The notes beneath the pieces are model-generated. The model did no database searches. It was not told the DNA's origin and saw only the letters and a list, made by a program, of their open reading frames with translations. Positions 25,577 through 34,274 of a stretch of 64,000 nucleotides of DNA are shown in pieces. Position numbers and translations under genes: made by a program. The stretch's first letter is position 1; every line of letters starts with the position of its first letter. The stretch is taken from NCBI RefSeq assembly GCF_026004055.1, contig NZ_BPIJ01000002.1:1803-65802 (forward strand). The letters are read 5' to 3'. This DNA is from Meiothermus sp. (GTDB taxonomy: Bacteria; Deinococcota; Deinococci; Deinococcales; Thermaceae).

Positions 25577-25822
25577 TCAGTGGGCCTTGCGAACGATAAA
25601 CCGCTTGACCTCGCCCTCCACGTCCTCGATGCCCAGGAACTCGTGCTTGGCTTTTTCAACCCAGGCCGGAATGTCCTTAACCGAGCCAGGGTCGCCCGAA
25701 AGCACGGCAATTACGTCGCCGACCTGGGCAGTTTTGATGTTGCGGATCAGCTCCATGAGCGGGCCAGGGCAGAAGCTGCCGCGGGCATCGATCTCTTTGG
25801 TGATTTGGACTGGGCTAACCAT
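25577..25822 (-). CDS. tusA: TusA-family sulfurtransferase
   Basis: 81 residues. The family motif FCPGPLMELI places the sulfur-carrying cysteine at C18. TusA proteins pass persulfide sulfur between enzymes. The start ATG lies behind AGGAAGG. It lies between dsrE (10 bases upstream) and sqr, suggesting that persulfide made by Sqr is carried by these two proteins. Confidence 0.9.
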   Translation of the reverse strand: MVSPVQITKEIDARGSFCPGPLMELIRNIKTAQVGDVIAVLSGDPGSVKDIPAWVEKAKHEFLGIEDVEGEVKRFIVRKAH

Positions 25823-25832
25823 ACCTTCCTCC

Positions 25833-26246
25833 TTAGATAAACAGGGTCTGAGCCCCTTCGGCTTGTTGCATGAAGTAGGCTACGCCCACCACATCCTCTA
25901 CGATGGGCTCGAGGTCGTCTTTTTTGAGGTCGAACATGTCCAGGGTGGCGCTACAGGCGTACACATGCACATTGCCGACTTCCTTGGCGTCCTGGAAGTT
26001 TTTCATCCAGTGGGGGATGTTCTTGGCCCGCATGGCCTGGCTCAGCATGTCTTCCATGCCCTTAAACTCGTTGGGCATCACCATGGGAGCTTGTTCGTAG
26101 CCCTTTTTGAAGGCCATCAGCCCCCCAAAGGTGAGAAACACCGTCACATCCTTGCCCATAGCCGCTGCACCTGCCGTTAGAATCGAGGCCGCCATCAGCT
26201 TGTCGGTGGTGCCGCTTTCGAGGATGATTGCCATTTTGTCGGACAT
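25833..26246 (-). CDS. DsrE-family sulfur-relay protein
   Basis: 137 residues from ATG at 26244-26246, which follows AAAGGAGTGGAT. MAIILESGTTDKLMAASILTAGAAAMG is the first alpha/beta unit of DsrE-like proteins; C98 in HVYACSATLDMF is the expected persulfide-carrying cysteine. It probably exchanges sulfur with TusA. First gene of the sulfur operon. A longer in-frame extension upstream falls in the promoter and in repeat A and is not coding. Confidence 0.88.
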   Translation of the reverse strand: MSDKMAIILESGTTDKLMAASILTAGAAAMGKDVTVFLTFGGLMAFKKGYEQAPMVMPNEFKGMEDMLSQAMRAKNIPHWMKNFQDAKEVGNVHVYACSATLDMFDLKKDDLEPIVEDVVGVAYFMQQAEGAQTLFI

Positions 26247-26282
26247 ATCCACTCCTTTCTTACCTAGGATTGTTGTACACCT

Positions 26283-26295
26283 ATACCCCCGGTAT
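26283..26295 (-). promoter_or_regulatory. Palindromic operator in the dsrE promoter
   Basis: ATACC-CCC-GGTAT is a perfect palindrome. On the minus strand it would fall in the spacer of a weak promoter (GCGACA, 18 bases, TATAGG). G/C-centred sites of this sort are used by CsoR/CstR-type repressors; that link is inference. Confidence 0.4.
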
Positions 26296-26546
26296 GTATG
26301 TCCTGTCGCTTTCCCTAGAGCGCTCTTCACAGACCTGGCCACCCACGAAAACGAGAAGGGACAAGCGTGCCTCACCTCGGTGAGGCACGCTTGTCTGCGT
26401 TGCGTCTGGGCCAGGTTAGCCACGTTGTGGCTATGGCATAAGCCATTCCCTGCCAGACGCAGGTTACGCACTGGGGCGTGGGCCACGGGTGCTTGGGTTT
26501 CGAGTTTCCCGGCGGCTACTGTTTTGTCCAGGACAAAAGATTCTTA

Positions 26547-26707
26547 TACCAGATTCGGGACCGAAGTTATCCGCGTAGCGGAGGGCGATACCGCCCCTTG
26601 GAAGGGAGACGTTTTTTTCGCCGACCGTCAGGGAGGGGTGTGCTCTAGGATTCAAAAAGATAGCCTCTGGGTTTTTGGTTTTGAAGAGTATCTTTTTGAA
26701 TCCGGTA
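26547..26707 (+). mobile_element. Repeat C nested, first hairpin lost
   Basis: TTA on both sides. It reads AGATTCGGGACCGAAG where other copies have the 33-base hairpin, so the hairpin is cleanly missing. Confidence 0.85.
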
Positions 26708-26710
26708 TTA

Positions 26711-27044
26711 GTGGTCTGGTAACAAAATACGCAGTATGGGGTTTAGCCTTCAGAACGCGCCGTGTCTCGTAAACCTGGGCCTTCGGTGCAGTGCCTGTAC
26801 GGTCATGCCAAAAGTACCCCAACCCGTTTCCTTCCTCCCCTACTGCGTAGGGGAGGCCAGGTGGGGTGGCTGACCTAGCCCTTCACGCAGCGGATTGGGG
26901 GCCTTGCCTGATACCCTCCCCCACCCTCCCTACGCGGTAGGGAGGGCGTTTTTAGGCCATCTCGGGGGCCGAAGTGGGATGGAATCTCTACATCGATGTA
27001 TTCGGTGTGCGGTACATAACCTCGGAAATTTAGTTACCAGACCA
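26711..27044 (+). mobile_element. Repeat B nested
   Basis: GTGGTCTGGTAAC to GTTACCAGACCA, flanked by TTA on both sides. Confidence 0.85.
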
Positions 27045-27167
27045 TTAGTCCCCGATGGCTCGATATTTGTGATGAGCGCTCTAAATCACGCGTTCGATTA
27101 AAAGTTAAGGCAGCCTTCGGGACTTCCTTGTTAGCATGAAGTAATGCCCCAACAGGGAGGTATGCCT

Positions 27168-27707
27168 GTGGCAAAAGGCATTTGGCTAGGTTTGCTACTG
27201 TTGTTTAGCGGTTGTGTCCCCTTGACACACTTGAGAGGGCCGCAAGTAGCGCAAGGCCGGGAAATAGTGTTGGGAGGCAGCGTGTTGTTTGTGCCCAATG
27301 CTTCAGGCCCGGCTATTTTGCCCTACGGGGCTGTGGCCTTTGGGAATGGTCAGGTCGAAGTGAATGTTTCAACCCAGTTTGGGTTGCGAACCGGGCTCAA
27401 GGCAGCCCTCGAGACCGGCGCGTCGCTTGATTTCGGACTGTCTTTCCCGCTTCTACCCACGGGGTTGGGGTTTCCTCTAGCGATAGACGCAGGCTTCATA
27501 TGGGGAATGGACGGCTTTTACATCGCACCCAGGCTTGTGTGGCTGGGCTTCCAAAGCAACACCTCACTATTTCCCTCCGGCAGTGGCTTTGGTTATCAAG
27601 CACATCTGGGCTATCAGGGTGATTTGTTTATAGGCGAACTTGGCTTGATGGGCAACTTTACCAACGGCGAGCTTCTCTTCATTATTGCGGGGGGTGTGCG
27701 CTTCTGA
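27168..27707 (+). CDS. Predicted lipoprotein with barrel-like body
   Basis: 179 residues from GTG 27168, seven bases after GGGAGG; ATG 27162 is too close to that site. The signal peptide ends LLFSGC, a lipobox. The mature part is Gly- and aromatic-rich with alternating pattern ([59 protein letters not shown]), and ends in Phe, as outer-membrane barrels do. Function unknown. The 3' end overlaps the convergent rarA gene by 26 bases. Confidence 0.75.
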   Translation: MAKGIWLGLLLLFSGCVPLTHLRGPQVAQGREIVLGGSVLFVPNASGPAILPYGAVAFGNGQVEVNVSTQFGLRTGLKAALETGASLDFGLSFPLLPTGLGFPLAIDAGFIWGMDGFYIAPRLVWLGFQSNTSLFPSGSGFGYQAHLGYQGDLFIGELGLMGNFTNGELLFIIAGGVRF

Positions 27708-28944
27708 AATGCTGGCGCAGGGTTTTCAACCGCTCGCGCACCCTGTCTTCCCAGCCTTCCCCGGTGGCTTGGTAGAGGGTCAGGTTCTCCAGGCCCTCCG
27801 GCAGATACGGCTGAGCAAAACTACCCTCGGGGTCGTCGTGGTAGTAGGCGTAACCCCGGCCATAGCCGAGCCGTTGCATCAGGGCGGTGGGGGCGTTGCG
27901 GAGGTGGAGGGGAATGGGCGCGTCGGGGTGTTCGCGGGCCGCGTTCTGGGCGCTTTTCCAGGCCACGTAGCTGCTGTTGGACTTGGGGGCCAGGGCCAGG
28001 TAGATCACCAGCTCGGCCAGGGCCAGCTCGCCTTCGGGGCTGCCCAGAAAGTCGTAGGCATCTTTGGCAGCCATGGCCAGGCGCAGGGCATGGGGGTCGG
28101 CCAGGCCCACGTCCTCTACGGCCATGCGGGCCAACCGGCGGGCCAGGTACAAAGGGTCGGCCCCGCCTTCGATCATGCGGGCAAAGTAGTACAGCGCCGC
28201 GTCCACATGGTTGCCGCGCACCGACTTATGCAGGGCCGAGATCAGGTCGTAGAAGTATTCACCGCCCTTGTCGAAGTGGAGCGTTCCGCTGCCCAGGGCT
28301 TCTCTGGCGGCGGCTTCGGTGATGTGGCCTTCGCCGAGGTTGGCGGCAAGCTCGAGCGCCGACAAAGCCCGGCGCGCATCGCCCATAGCGGCCTGGGCGA
28401 TGAGCTCCAGGGCCCTAGGCTCGGCCTGGGCTTGCAAACCCTCGGGATGGGCCAGTGCCCGTTCCAGGAGCCTCTGGGTGGCGTCCTCGTCGAGCGGGTT
28501 GAGCACATAGACCCTCACACGGGAGCGCAGGGCCGGGTTGACCTCGAAAGAGGGGTTTTCGGTGGTGGCCCCCATCAGGGTCAGGAGGCCCGACTCCACA
28601 TGGGGTAAGAGCGCGTCCTGCTGCGATTTGTTGAAGCGGTGGATCTCGTCCAGAAAGAGCACCAGACCGCCTTTGGCCTGGGCCTGGGCGACCGCATCCT
28701 TGATGTCCTTGACCCCGGCATTCACCGCCGAGAGCGCCACCATCTCGAGCTGTGCGCCCTGGGCCATCAGGCGGGCCAGGGTGGTTTTACCAGTTCCTGG
28801 CGGCCCCCACAGGATAAAGGAGGCAAGCCGGCGGGTCTCGAGCATCCGCCGCAGGGGCTTACCCGGCCCCGTCAGGTGTTCTTGCCCTACCACTTCGTCC
28901 AGGGTTTTTGGGCGTACCCGTTCGGCCAAAGGCGCTATGCTCAC
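27682..28944 (-). CDS. rarA: Replication-associated recombination protein A
   Basis: 420-residue AAA+ ATPase of the RarA/MgsA/WRNIP1 family, which acts at stalled replication forks. Start [24 protein letters not shown], Walker [16 protein letters not shown] at about 45-58, Walker [22 protein letters not shown], sensor 1 [20 protein letters not shown], and the C-terminal tetramerisation part ([26 protein letters not shown] and the [11 protein letters not shown] segment). Full length. Confidence 0.95.
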   Translation of the reverse strand: MSIAPLAERVRPKTLDEVVGQEHLTGPGKPLRRMLETRRLASFILWGPPGTGKTTLARLMAQGAQLEMVALSAVNAGVKDIKDAVAQAQAKGGLVLFLDEIHRFNKSQQDALLPHVESGLLTLMGATTENPSFEVNPALRSRVRVYVLNPLDEDATQRLLERALAHPEGLQAQAEPRALELIAQAAMGDARRALSALELAANLGEGHITEAAAREALGSGTLHFDKGGEYFYDLISALHKSVRGNHVDAALYYFARMIEGGADPLYLARRLARMAVEDVGLADPHALRLAMAAKDAYDFLGSPEGELALAELVIYLALAPKSNSSYVAWKSAQNAAREHPDAPIPLHLRNAPTALMQRLGYGRGYAYYHDDPEGSFAQPYLPEGLENLTLYQATGEGWEDRVRERLKTLRQHFRSAHPPQ

Positions 28945-29194
28945 AACGTAATTGTACCAGAGATGGGGTGGAGTCTATATCCTCGTTGCAAGGCACTGCA
29001 GTGTGGTCAAACGATTTTCGAGCGTGCAGAATCCTGTGTACGAGGGTCACAGGCTGCAATGGTTGTTTTTGCTCTGGACTATGGGCAATGGATCATCGGC
29101 CATTGAATATCGGCTATCGATCTCTGTCCATTGACCCCTCCAAGATGGTCATTCTTGGCAGGGCAACCCAAACTTCAATCTTATGCTAGGGGTT

Positions 29195-29926
29195 ATGTGG
29201 CTATCGCTATTGCCCTGGGGGTTTGTCCTGTTGGGCCTGCTGCCCCTCTGGCTATTCCCCCGCCAAGAAAGTATTTATCCCGGTATGGTGTTTTTGGTGG
29301 CCGCCCTGATTCTGGCTTCGGCTGCCAGTCTGTATGCCCGGGCACCCCTGGGGCCGCAAGTGCGCCTATTTTGGGTGCTGGGCCTGGGGGTAATGAGCAG
29401 CGTGGTGGCGGTGGCCGCCAGCCGCGACCTGGCCCAGGTGCCCGAAGATATGGCGGTGATGGCAGCGGTGGCAAGTTTGCTGGGGGCCTGTATGTTTTTG
29501 CTTGGGTTGTTCTTCCTGCTTCGGCGTGAGGTGCCCGGTCTGCCCACACCCCGGCAGATGGGCTTTCACCACCACGACGGCGTCATGCCCTATGCAGCCC
29601 TGCAAGCCCTGGCCCCAAGCCTCGAGAGCCTCTCAGCGGTGCGACCCGTCACGCTCTTGTTGTTGCATACCCGCTCCGACCAGCCGGGCGCCGAGCTGCT
29701 GCAATATTTGCGCCAACCCGATATGGTTTTCCAGCTGAAGCCGGGCCAGTTTCTGATTGCCTTGCAAGGCAGCGACCTCGAGGGCGCCCAGATCGTGTTC
29801 CGCCGCATCCGGCAAAACCTGGTCATCCGGGCCTATGGGGTACTGCCTTTGCAGGGCATGAGCCTCCAGCAAGCCCTGGTGCAGCTTCAGGGGGAACTCG
29901 AGCACTTCTATCTGACGCAGCATTGA
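29195..29926 (+). CDS. Membrane protein with degenerate GGDEF-like domain
   Basis: 243 residues from ATG 29195, seven bases after a TATGCT -10 box; ATG 29183 is an in-frame alternative. Four hydrophobic helices fill residues 1-110. The C-terminal 130 residues follow the layout of a diguanylate cyclase domain: VTLLLLHTRSDQ for the first strand, MVFQLKPGQFLIALQG where an active enzyme has the GG[D/E]EF turn, then GAQIVFRRIRQNL and AYGVLPLQGMSLQQALVQLQ. The turn reads KPGQF, so no catalysis is expected; it may bind ligand or partner. The GGDEF assignment is mine from pattern and needs a profile search. Confidence 0.5.
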   Translation: MWLSLLPWGFVLLGLLPLWLFPRQESIYPGMVFLVAALILASAASLYARAPLGPQVRLFWVLGLGVMSSVVAVAASRDLAQVPEDMAVMAAVASLLGACMFLLGLFFLLRREVPGLPTPRQMGFHHHDGVMPYAALQALAPSLESLSAVRPVTLLLLHTRSDQPGAELLQYLRQPDMVFQLKPGQFLIALQGSDLEGAQIVFRRIRQNLVIRAYGVLPLQGMSLQQALVQLQGELEHFYLTQH

Positions 29927-30131
29927 GCAAGCCGAAAGCCCAATGCAAATGCGCGTGACCCCTTGGCACACCAGACCATGCTTGGAAGGGTGGACAAAAA
30001 CCCCTCTTCCGACGGAAGCGGGGCCGGGGTAAGGGTAAAAAGCAGCCGCTGACCGAACCCGTGAAGCACCTCAGGTCTCGCCGGGGCCAACCAAATCACC
30101 TACAATTTCGCGGCTTTCGGCCTTGAGCGCT

Positions 30132-31247
30132 TTACACCGCTATCAAGCCCACCCGCTCTTCGAAGGCCCGCTCGAGGCCGCTCTTGCTCAGCACCTCGCC
30201 CAGCGCCTTGAAGAAAACCCGGTAGTGCTCGGGCCGGGCACTCTCGCCCATCAGGCCCAGCCGCAGCACCTTGCCGGCAGTGGGGCCAATGCCCCCGGCC
30301 ACCGAGACCCCTCTGGTATAGAGCCCTTTGCGGATCTCGGACTCGTGCAGCCCCTGGGGCGGCCTCACCACCAGCACCGTGGGTAGGCGCGCACCTTCGA
30401 CGGCGTAGGCGCTAAAGCCCAGCTCTTCCAAAAGCGAGAGCACCGCAGCGTACAGGGTCTCGGCGCGCTTCTGGCGCTTTTCCAGGCCCTCTTCCAGGGC
30501 CAGCTGGAGGGCTTCTTCCAGCGCGTAGTGCAAGAGTACCGGCGAGGTGCAGAAGTAACCCTCCTGTTCCCAGTACACCGCGATCCTCGAGAGGTCGGAA
30601 TACCAACCCCGCACCTGCCCCAAGCACTCACGCCCCCGCAACGAAAGGGCAAAGGGGGCCAGCCCGGGCGGGGCCGAGAGGCATTTCTGGCTACCGGTAA
30701 AGGCGTAGTCGATGCCCAGTGTTTGCATCGAAAGCGGCATCATGCCCGCCGTGGTGACAGCGTCCAGCATAAAGAGCGCCCCGTGGGCCTGTACCAAAGC
30801 AGCAATTTCCTCTACCGGGTTGAGCACGCCGGTGCTGGTTTCGCCGTGTACCAGGGCCACCAGCTTATAGGGGCGGTGGTTTAGCTCCTCGGCTACGGCC
30901 TGGGGGTCAATGGGGTGGCCCGGCTCGGAGCGCAGCACCTTGTAGTCGAAGCGGTAGGCATGGGCAATCTCCACCATGCGCTCGCCAAAAGTACCGCTCA
31001 CCAGAAGCAAAACCGGATCCCCTTCGTCGGCCAGGTTGGTCAGGCCGGCTTCCATGCCCAGGCTCCCCGACCCCGGCATGGCGGCTAGCAAAGCGCCCTC
31101 ACCCGGGTCGAACAGGACATTCAGGTATTCCCGAATACGGCGGTTGGTGGCCAGCACCTCAGGGTCGAGATGCCCGCGCATCTCCTTGGTCAGGGCGGTC
31201 TGTACCTTGGGGTGAATGGGGGTGGGGCCGGGTGTCAAAAGAACCAT
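30132..31247 (-). CDS. Class V aminotransferase (serine/alanine-glyoxylate type)
   Basis: 371 residues from ATG 31245-31247, which follows TTGGAGG; the frame runs further upstream but enters the leader RNA. MVLLTPGPTPIHPKV is the standard start of the alanine/serine-glyoxylate aminotransferase group; K188 (FTGSQKCLSAPPGL) binds PLP; VHGETSTGVLNPVEEI and LDAVTTAGMMPLS are cofactor-site segments. It transfers amino groups between serine or alanine and glyoxylate or pyruvate. It has its own promoter and a structured leader, so expression is probably controlled at RNA level. Confidence 0.88.
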   Translation of the reverse strand: MVLLTPGPTPIHPKVQTALTKEMRGHLDPEVLATNRRIREYLNVLFDPGEGALLAAMPGSGSLGMEAGLTNLADEGDPVLLLVSGTFGERMVEIAHAYRFDYKVLRSEPGHPIDPQAVAEELNHRPYKLVALVHGETSTGVLNPVEEIAALVQAHGALFMLDAVTTAGMMPLSMQTLGIDYAFTGSQKCLSAPPGLAPFALSLRGRECLGQVRGWYSDLSRIAVYWEQEGYFCTSPVLLHYALEEALQLALEEGLEKRQKRAETLYAAVLSLLEELGFSAYAVEGARLPTVLVVRPPQGLHESEIRKGLYTRGVSVAGGIGPTAGKVLRLGLMGESARPEHYRVFFKALGEVLSKSGLERAFEERVGLIAV

Positions 31248-31267
31248 GCATATCCTCCAAACAAAAA

Positions 31268-31342
31268 GATTCCCCGCCGGGCACACCCTCACGGCCTCTT
31301 CCGAAGAAGAGCACCGTTACAGGATAGCTCGTGCGGAGAATC
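31268..31342 (-). ncRNA. Structured leader RNA of the aminotransferase gene
   Basis: The transcript should begin near 31348. A 10-bp closing stem pairs GATTCTCCGC with GCGGGGAATC (one G-U). Inside, ATCCT pairs with AGGGT, ACGG with CCGT, and CTCTTC-TTCG-GAAGAG caps the rod. TTTTT follows the closing stem directly, then the ribosome binding site. It may be an attenuator or a riboswitch of no class I recognise. Confidence 0.5.
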
Positions 31343-31354
31343 GCATCTAGGCTG

Positions 31355-31383
31355 AATATACAGGGGTATATACGGTTTGTCAA
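31355..31383 (-). promoter_or_regulatory. Promoter of the aminotransferase gene
   Basis: On the minus strand TTGACA (consensus), a 17-base spacer and TATATT. The palindrome ATATAC-CCCT-GTATAT overlaps spacer and -10 and may be an operator. Confidence 0.75.
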
Positions 31384-31440
31384 AACCAGCCCGACGGATT
31401 CCCCTGTGTTCAAACCCACAGGAAAAATACCTAAGCTTGG

Positions 31441-31446
31441 TAGACT
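31441..31446 (+). promoter_or_regulatory. -10 box TAGACT for leaderless dnaJ
   Basis: TAGACT ends eight bases before ATG 31455, and there is no ribosome binding site. Confidence 0.5.
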
Positions 31447-31454
31447 AAACTTCG

Positions 31455-32534
31455 ATGAACGACTACTACGCAACCCTGGGGGTTAGCCGGGATGCGAGCG
31501 CCGACGAAATAAAAAAAGCCTACCGCAAACTTGCGCTCCAGTATCACCCCGACAAAAACCCCGGCAACAAAGAAGCCGAAGAGAAGTTCAAGGCCATTAA
31601 CGAAGCCTACGCCGTGCTCTCCGACCCCGAAAAGCGGGCCAACTACGACCGCTACGGCACCGCGACGCCTGGCGGGTTTGGGGGGGCAGGGGGCAATTTT
31701 GGGGATATTTTCGACCTGTTCGAGCAGGTCTTTGGCTTCCGTTCGCCCGGTGGCGGGGGAGGTCGCGCACCGAGGGGCGAGGATTTGGAAACCACCCTCG
31801 AGCTAGAACTGGTAGAGGTGCTCCACGGGGTCGAGAAGGAACTCGAGTACGACCGCCTGGTGACCTGCGAAACCTGCCATGGGCAGGGGGGCCAGCGCCA
31901 AACCTGCCGCACCTGTGGCGGGCGGGGCACCCTCGAGCAAGTCCAGCGCACCTTTTTTGGCAACATGGTAGCCCAGGTGCCCTGCACCGCCTGTCGGGGC
32001 CGGGGCTACACCCTCTCCGAGACCTGCGCCACCTGTAAGGGCCAGGGCCGGGTACGGCGCAAGGAGAAGCTCAGGGTCAACATACCCGCAGGCATAGACG
32101 AAAACCAGCTTCTGCGGGTCTCGGGCATGGGCAACTTAGGGCCTGGAGGGCCCGGCGACCTGTTTGTGCGCCCCCACATTAAGCCCCACCCCCATCTCCA
32201 CCGCGAAGGTTCGAACCTGATCTACGAACTCAAGCTGGGGCTGGCCCAGGCGGCGCTGGGGGCCAAAGTAGCCATACCGGGATTGGAGGAAGAGCTCGAG
32301 CTAAGCATCCCCCCCGGCACCCACGACGGCGAGGTGTTCGAGCTCGAGGGCCAGGGCCTGCCCTACCCCGGTAGCCGTAGCCGGGGCAAGCTACAGGTGG
32401 TCGCGCAAATTGCGGTACCCCAGCATCTGTCCAAAAAAGCCCGCGAACTGTTGCGTCAGTACGCCCAGGAAGTCGGCGAGGAGGTAGCCCCCGAGGGCTT
32501 CTGGGATAAGGTGAAGCGGGTGTTTAGGGGATAG
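31455..32534 (+). CDS. dnaJ: Chaperone DnaJ (zinc-finger type)
   Basis: 359-residue co-chaperone that stimulates DnaK ATPase. J domain 1-70 with H31-P32-D33; Gly/Phe-rich stretch ([23 protein letters not shown]); four zinc-binding repeats [32 protein letters not shown]; then the substrate-binding C-terminal domains. No dnaK or grpE is next to it. In Thermus the dnaK-linked DnaJ lacks the zinc finger, so this is likely the second, stand-alone DnaJ. Confidence 0.95.
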   Translation: MNDYYATLGVSRDASADEIKKAYRKLALQYHPDKNPGNKEAEEKFKAINEAYAVLSDPEKRANYDRYGTATPGGFGGAGGNFGDIFDLFEQVFGFRSPGGGGGRAPRGEDLETTLELELVEVLHGVEKELEYDRLVTCETCHGQGGQRQTCRTCGGRGTLEQVQRTFFGNMVAQVPCTACRGRGYTLSETCATCKGQGRVRRKEKLRVNIPAGIDENQLLRVSGMGNLGPGGPGDLFVRPHIKPHPHLHREGSNLIYELKLGLAQAALGAKVAIPGLEEELELSIPPGTHDGEVFELEGQGLPYPGSRSRGKLQVVAQIAVPQHLSKKARELLRQYAQEVGEEVAPEGFWDKVKRVFRG

Positions 32535-32554
32535 CTCCGGGCCAAAATAGGAAC

Positions 32555-32577
32555 CCCCCACCCAAAAACGGTGGGGG
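32555..32577. terminator. Hairpin between convergent dnaJ and mmsA
   Basis: CCCCCACC / GGTGGGGG with a 7-base loop, between the two stops. Without a T run, so only a possible bidirectional terminator. Confidence 0.4.
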
Positions 32578-32600
32578 CCTAAAGGCTGCGACGACTTCTC

Positions 32601-34121
32601 CTACCGCACCTGCGGAAAGCCCAGGTCTACCTTGGAGGTGCTGGGGTCGGGCCAGCGGCTGGTCACAATCTTGGCCCGGGTGTAGAACTGCACCCCTTCG
32701 GGGCCGTACATGTGCAGATCGCCAAACAAGCTGGCTTTCCAGCCGCCAAAGCTGTAGTAGGCCACTGGAACCGGAATGGGCACGTTGATGCCCACCATGC
32801 CGGCTTCCACGTCGAACTGGAACTGCCGGGCGGCGCCGCCGTCACGGGTGAAAATGGCCGTGCCGTTGCCGTAGGGGTGCTCGTTGATGAGCTTGAGGGC
32901 CTCGTCATAGGTCTTGACCCGTACCACACTGAGCACCGGGCCAAAGATTTCCTCGTCGTAGCACTTCATCCCAGGCTTTACGTGATCTAGCAGACTGGTG
33001 CCCAAAAAGAAACCCTCGGACTGGGCGACGGGGTCTTGCCGACCATCCACCACCACGGTAGCGCCTTCTTTAGGGGCGTTCTCGATATACGAAGCCACTT
33101 TGTCGCGGTGTTCGCGGGTCACCAGCGGACCCATCTCCACGCCTTCTTCCAAGCCCGGCCCCACCTTGATCTTGGGCATGCGCTCCTTGATGGCCGCAAT
33201 CAGGTTATCGGCGGTTTGATCACCTACGGCTACCACTACCGAGATGGCCATGCAGCGCTCGCCTGCCGAACCGTAGGCCGCGCTCACGGCCGCATCGGCA
33301 GCCATGCCGATGTCGGCATCGGGCAACACCAACATATGGTTCTTGGCCCCGCCCAAAGCCTGTACCCGCTTGCCGTTCTTGGTGCCGGTCTCGTAGATGT
33401 ATTTGGCGATGGGTGTGCTGCCCACAAAGCTCACGGCCTTGATGTCGGGGTGCTCCAAGATGCGATCTACGGCCACCTTGTCACCCTGCACCACATTGAA
33501 GACCCCATCGGGCAGCCCCGCTTGCTGCAAAAGCTCGGCCAGGAAGAGGCTAGGAGAGGGGTCTTTCTCCGAGGGCTTCAGAATGAAGGTGTTGCCACAA
33601 GCGATGGCGTTGGCAAACATCCACATGGGCACCATGGCGGGGAAGTTGAAGGGGGTGATGCCTGCTACCACGCCTAGCGGCTGGCGGATCTGGTACACAT
33701 CCACCCCCCGGCTGGCCTGTTCGGAAAAGCCACCTTTCAAGAGGTGCGGGATACCGGTGGCAAACTCGACGTTCTCCAGTCCCCGGGCCACTTCACCCAG
33801 TGCATCGGGGAGGGTCTTGCCGTGCTCGAGGGTAATCAGCTCGGCGATCTTGCGGCGGTTCTGATCCACCAGATCGCGGAACTTGAACATAATCTCGGCC
33901 CGGCGGGAGAGGGGGGTCTGTCGCCAGGCCTTGAAGGCTTCCTTGGCCACTGCCACCGCCGCATCGAGTTCTTCCACCGAGGCGAAGTCCACGCTAGCTT
34001 GCCGCTCTCCGGTAGCAGGGTTCCAAACCACGCCGCTACGGCCCGACTTACCTTCGACTTGCTTGCCGCCAATCCAGTGTGAAACGCGCCTGAGGGTGAC
34101 TTGGGGTTCCTTAACTGCCAT
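32601..34121 (-). CDS. mmsA: Methylmalonate-semialdehyde dehydrogenase (CoA-acylating)
   Basis: 506-residue aldehyde dehydrogenase. It converts methylmalonate semialdehyde (and malonate semialdehyde) with NAD and CoA to propionyl- or acetyl-CoA in valine and inositol breakdown. Subfamily marks: ITPFNFPAMVPMWMFANAI, ALGGAKNHMLVLPDAD, and the active-site GSAGERCMAIS with the cysteine at about 289. The C-terminal segment PVPVAYYSFGGWKASLFGDLHMYGPEG is typical. AAGGAGG precedes the ATG. Single gene, convergent with dnaJ. Confidence 0.93.
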   Translation of the reverse strand: MAVKEPQVTLRRVSHWIGGKQVEGKSGRSGVVWNPATGERQASVDFASVEELDAAVAVAKEAFKAWRQTPLSRRAEIMFKFRDLVDQNRRKIAELITLEHGKTLPDALGEVARGLENVEFATGIPHLLKGGFSEQASRGVDVYQIRQPLGVVAGITPFNFPAMVPMWMFANAIACGNTFILKPSEKDPSPSLFLAELLQQAGLPDGVFNVVQGDKVAVDRILEHPDIKAVSFVGSTPIAKYIYETGTKNGKRVQALGGAKNHMLVLPDADIGMAADAAVSAAYGSAGERCMAISVVVAVGDQTADNLIAAIKERMPKIKVGPGLEEGVEMGPLVTREHRDKVASYIENAPKEGATVVVDGRQDPVAQSEGFFLGTSLLDHVKPGMKCYDEEIFGPVLSVVRVKTYDEALKLINEHPYGNGTAIFTRDGGAARQFQFDVEAGMVGINVPIPVPVAYYSFGGWKASLFGDLHMYGPEGVQFYTRAKIVTSRWPDPSTSKVDLGFPQVR

Positions 34122-34274
34122 CTGTTGCCTCCTTGTGAGCTGGGGGTAGGGGGTAAAGCTCAGGTAAAATCATGGTAGGAGCAAAGACCCCTCCGGCGCA
34201 ATGGACAGTCTGTCTAAATCGTCTTCCCCCTGTGCAGGCGGGTTTGGTGGTTGGGTTAGCAAAGCTGCGCAGAA

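Larger units (their letters stand above)
26317..27083 (+). mobile_element. Composite repeat: A split by nested C and B
   Basis: Left end AGAGCGCTCTTCACAGAC, right end TGTGATGAGCGCTCT. After AAGATTC come TTA-C-TTA-B-TTA, then GTCCCCGATGG of A. The A body retains hairpins, but the second one has an altered tip (GTGGCTATGGCATAAGCCAT). Confidence 0.87.

Noticed and set aside
26247-26486. Longer N-terminus of the DsrE-like protein
   Set aside because: It would read through the promoter palindrome and repeat A. The ATG at 26246 has a strong ribosome site.
31268-31342. SRP RNA or glycine riboswitch identity for the aminotransferase leader
   Set aside because: The conserved GGAAG-type loop of SRP RNA and the glycine-aptamer core motifs are missing. 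Only an unclassified structured leader is supported.
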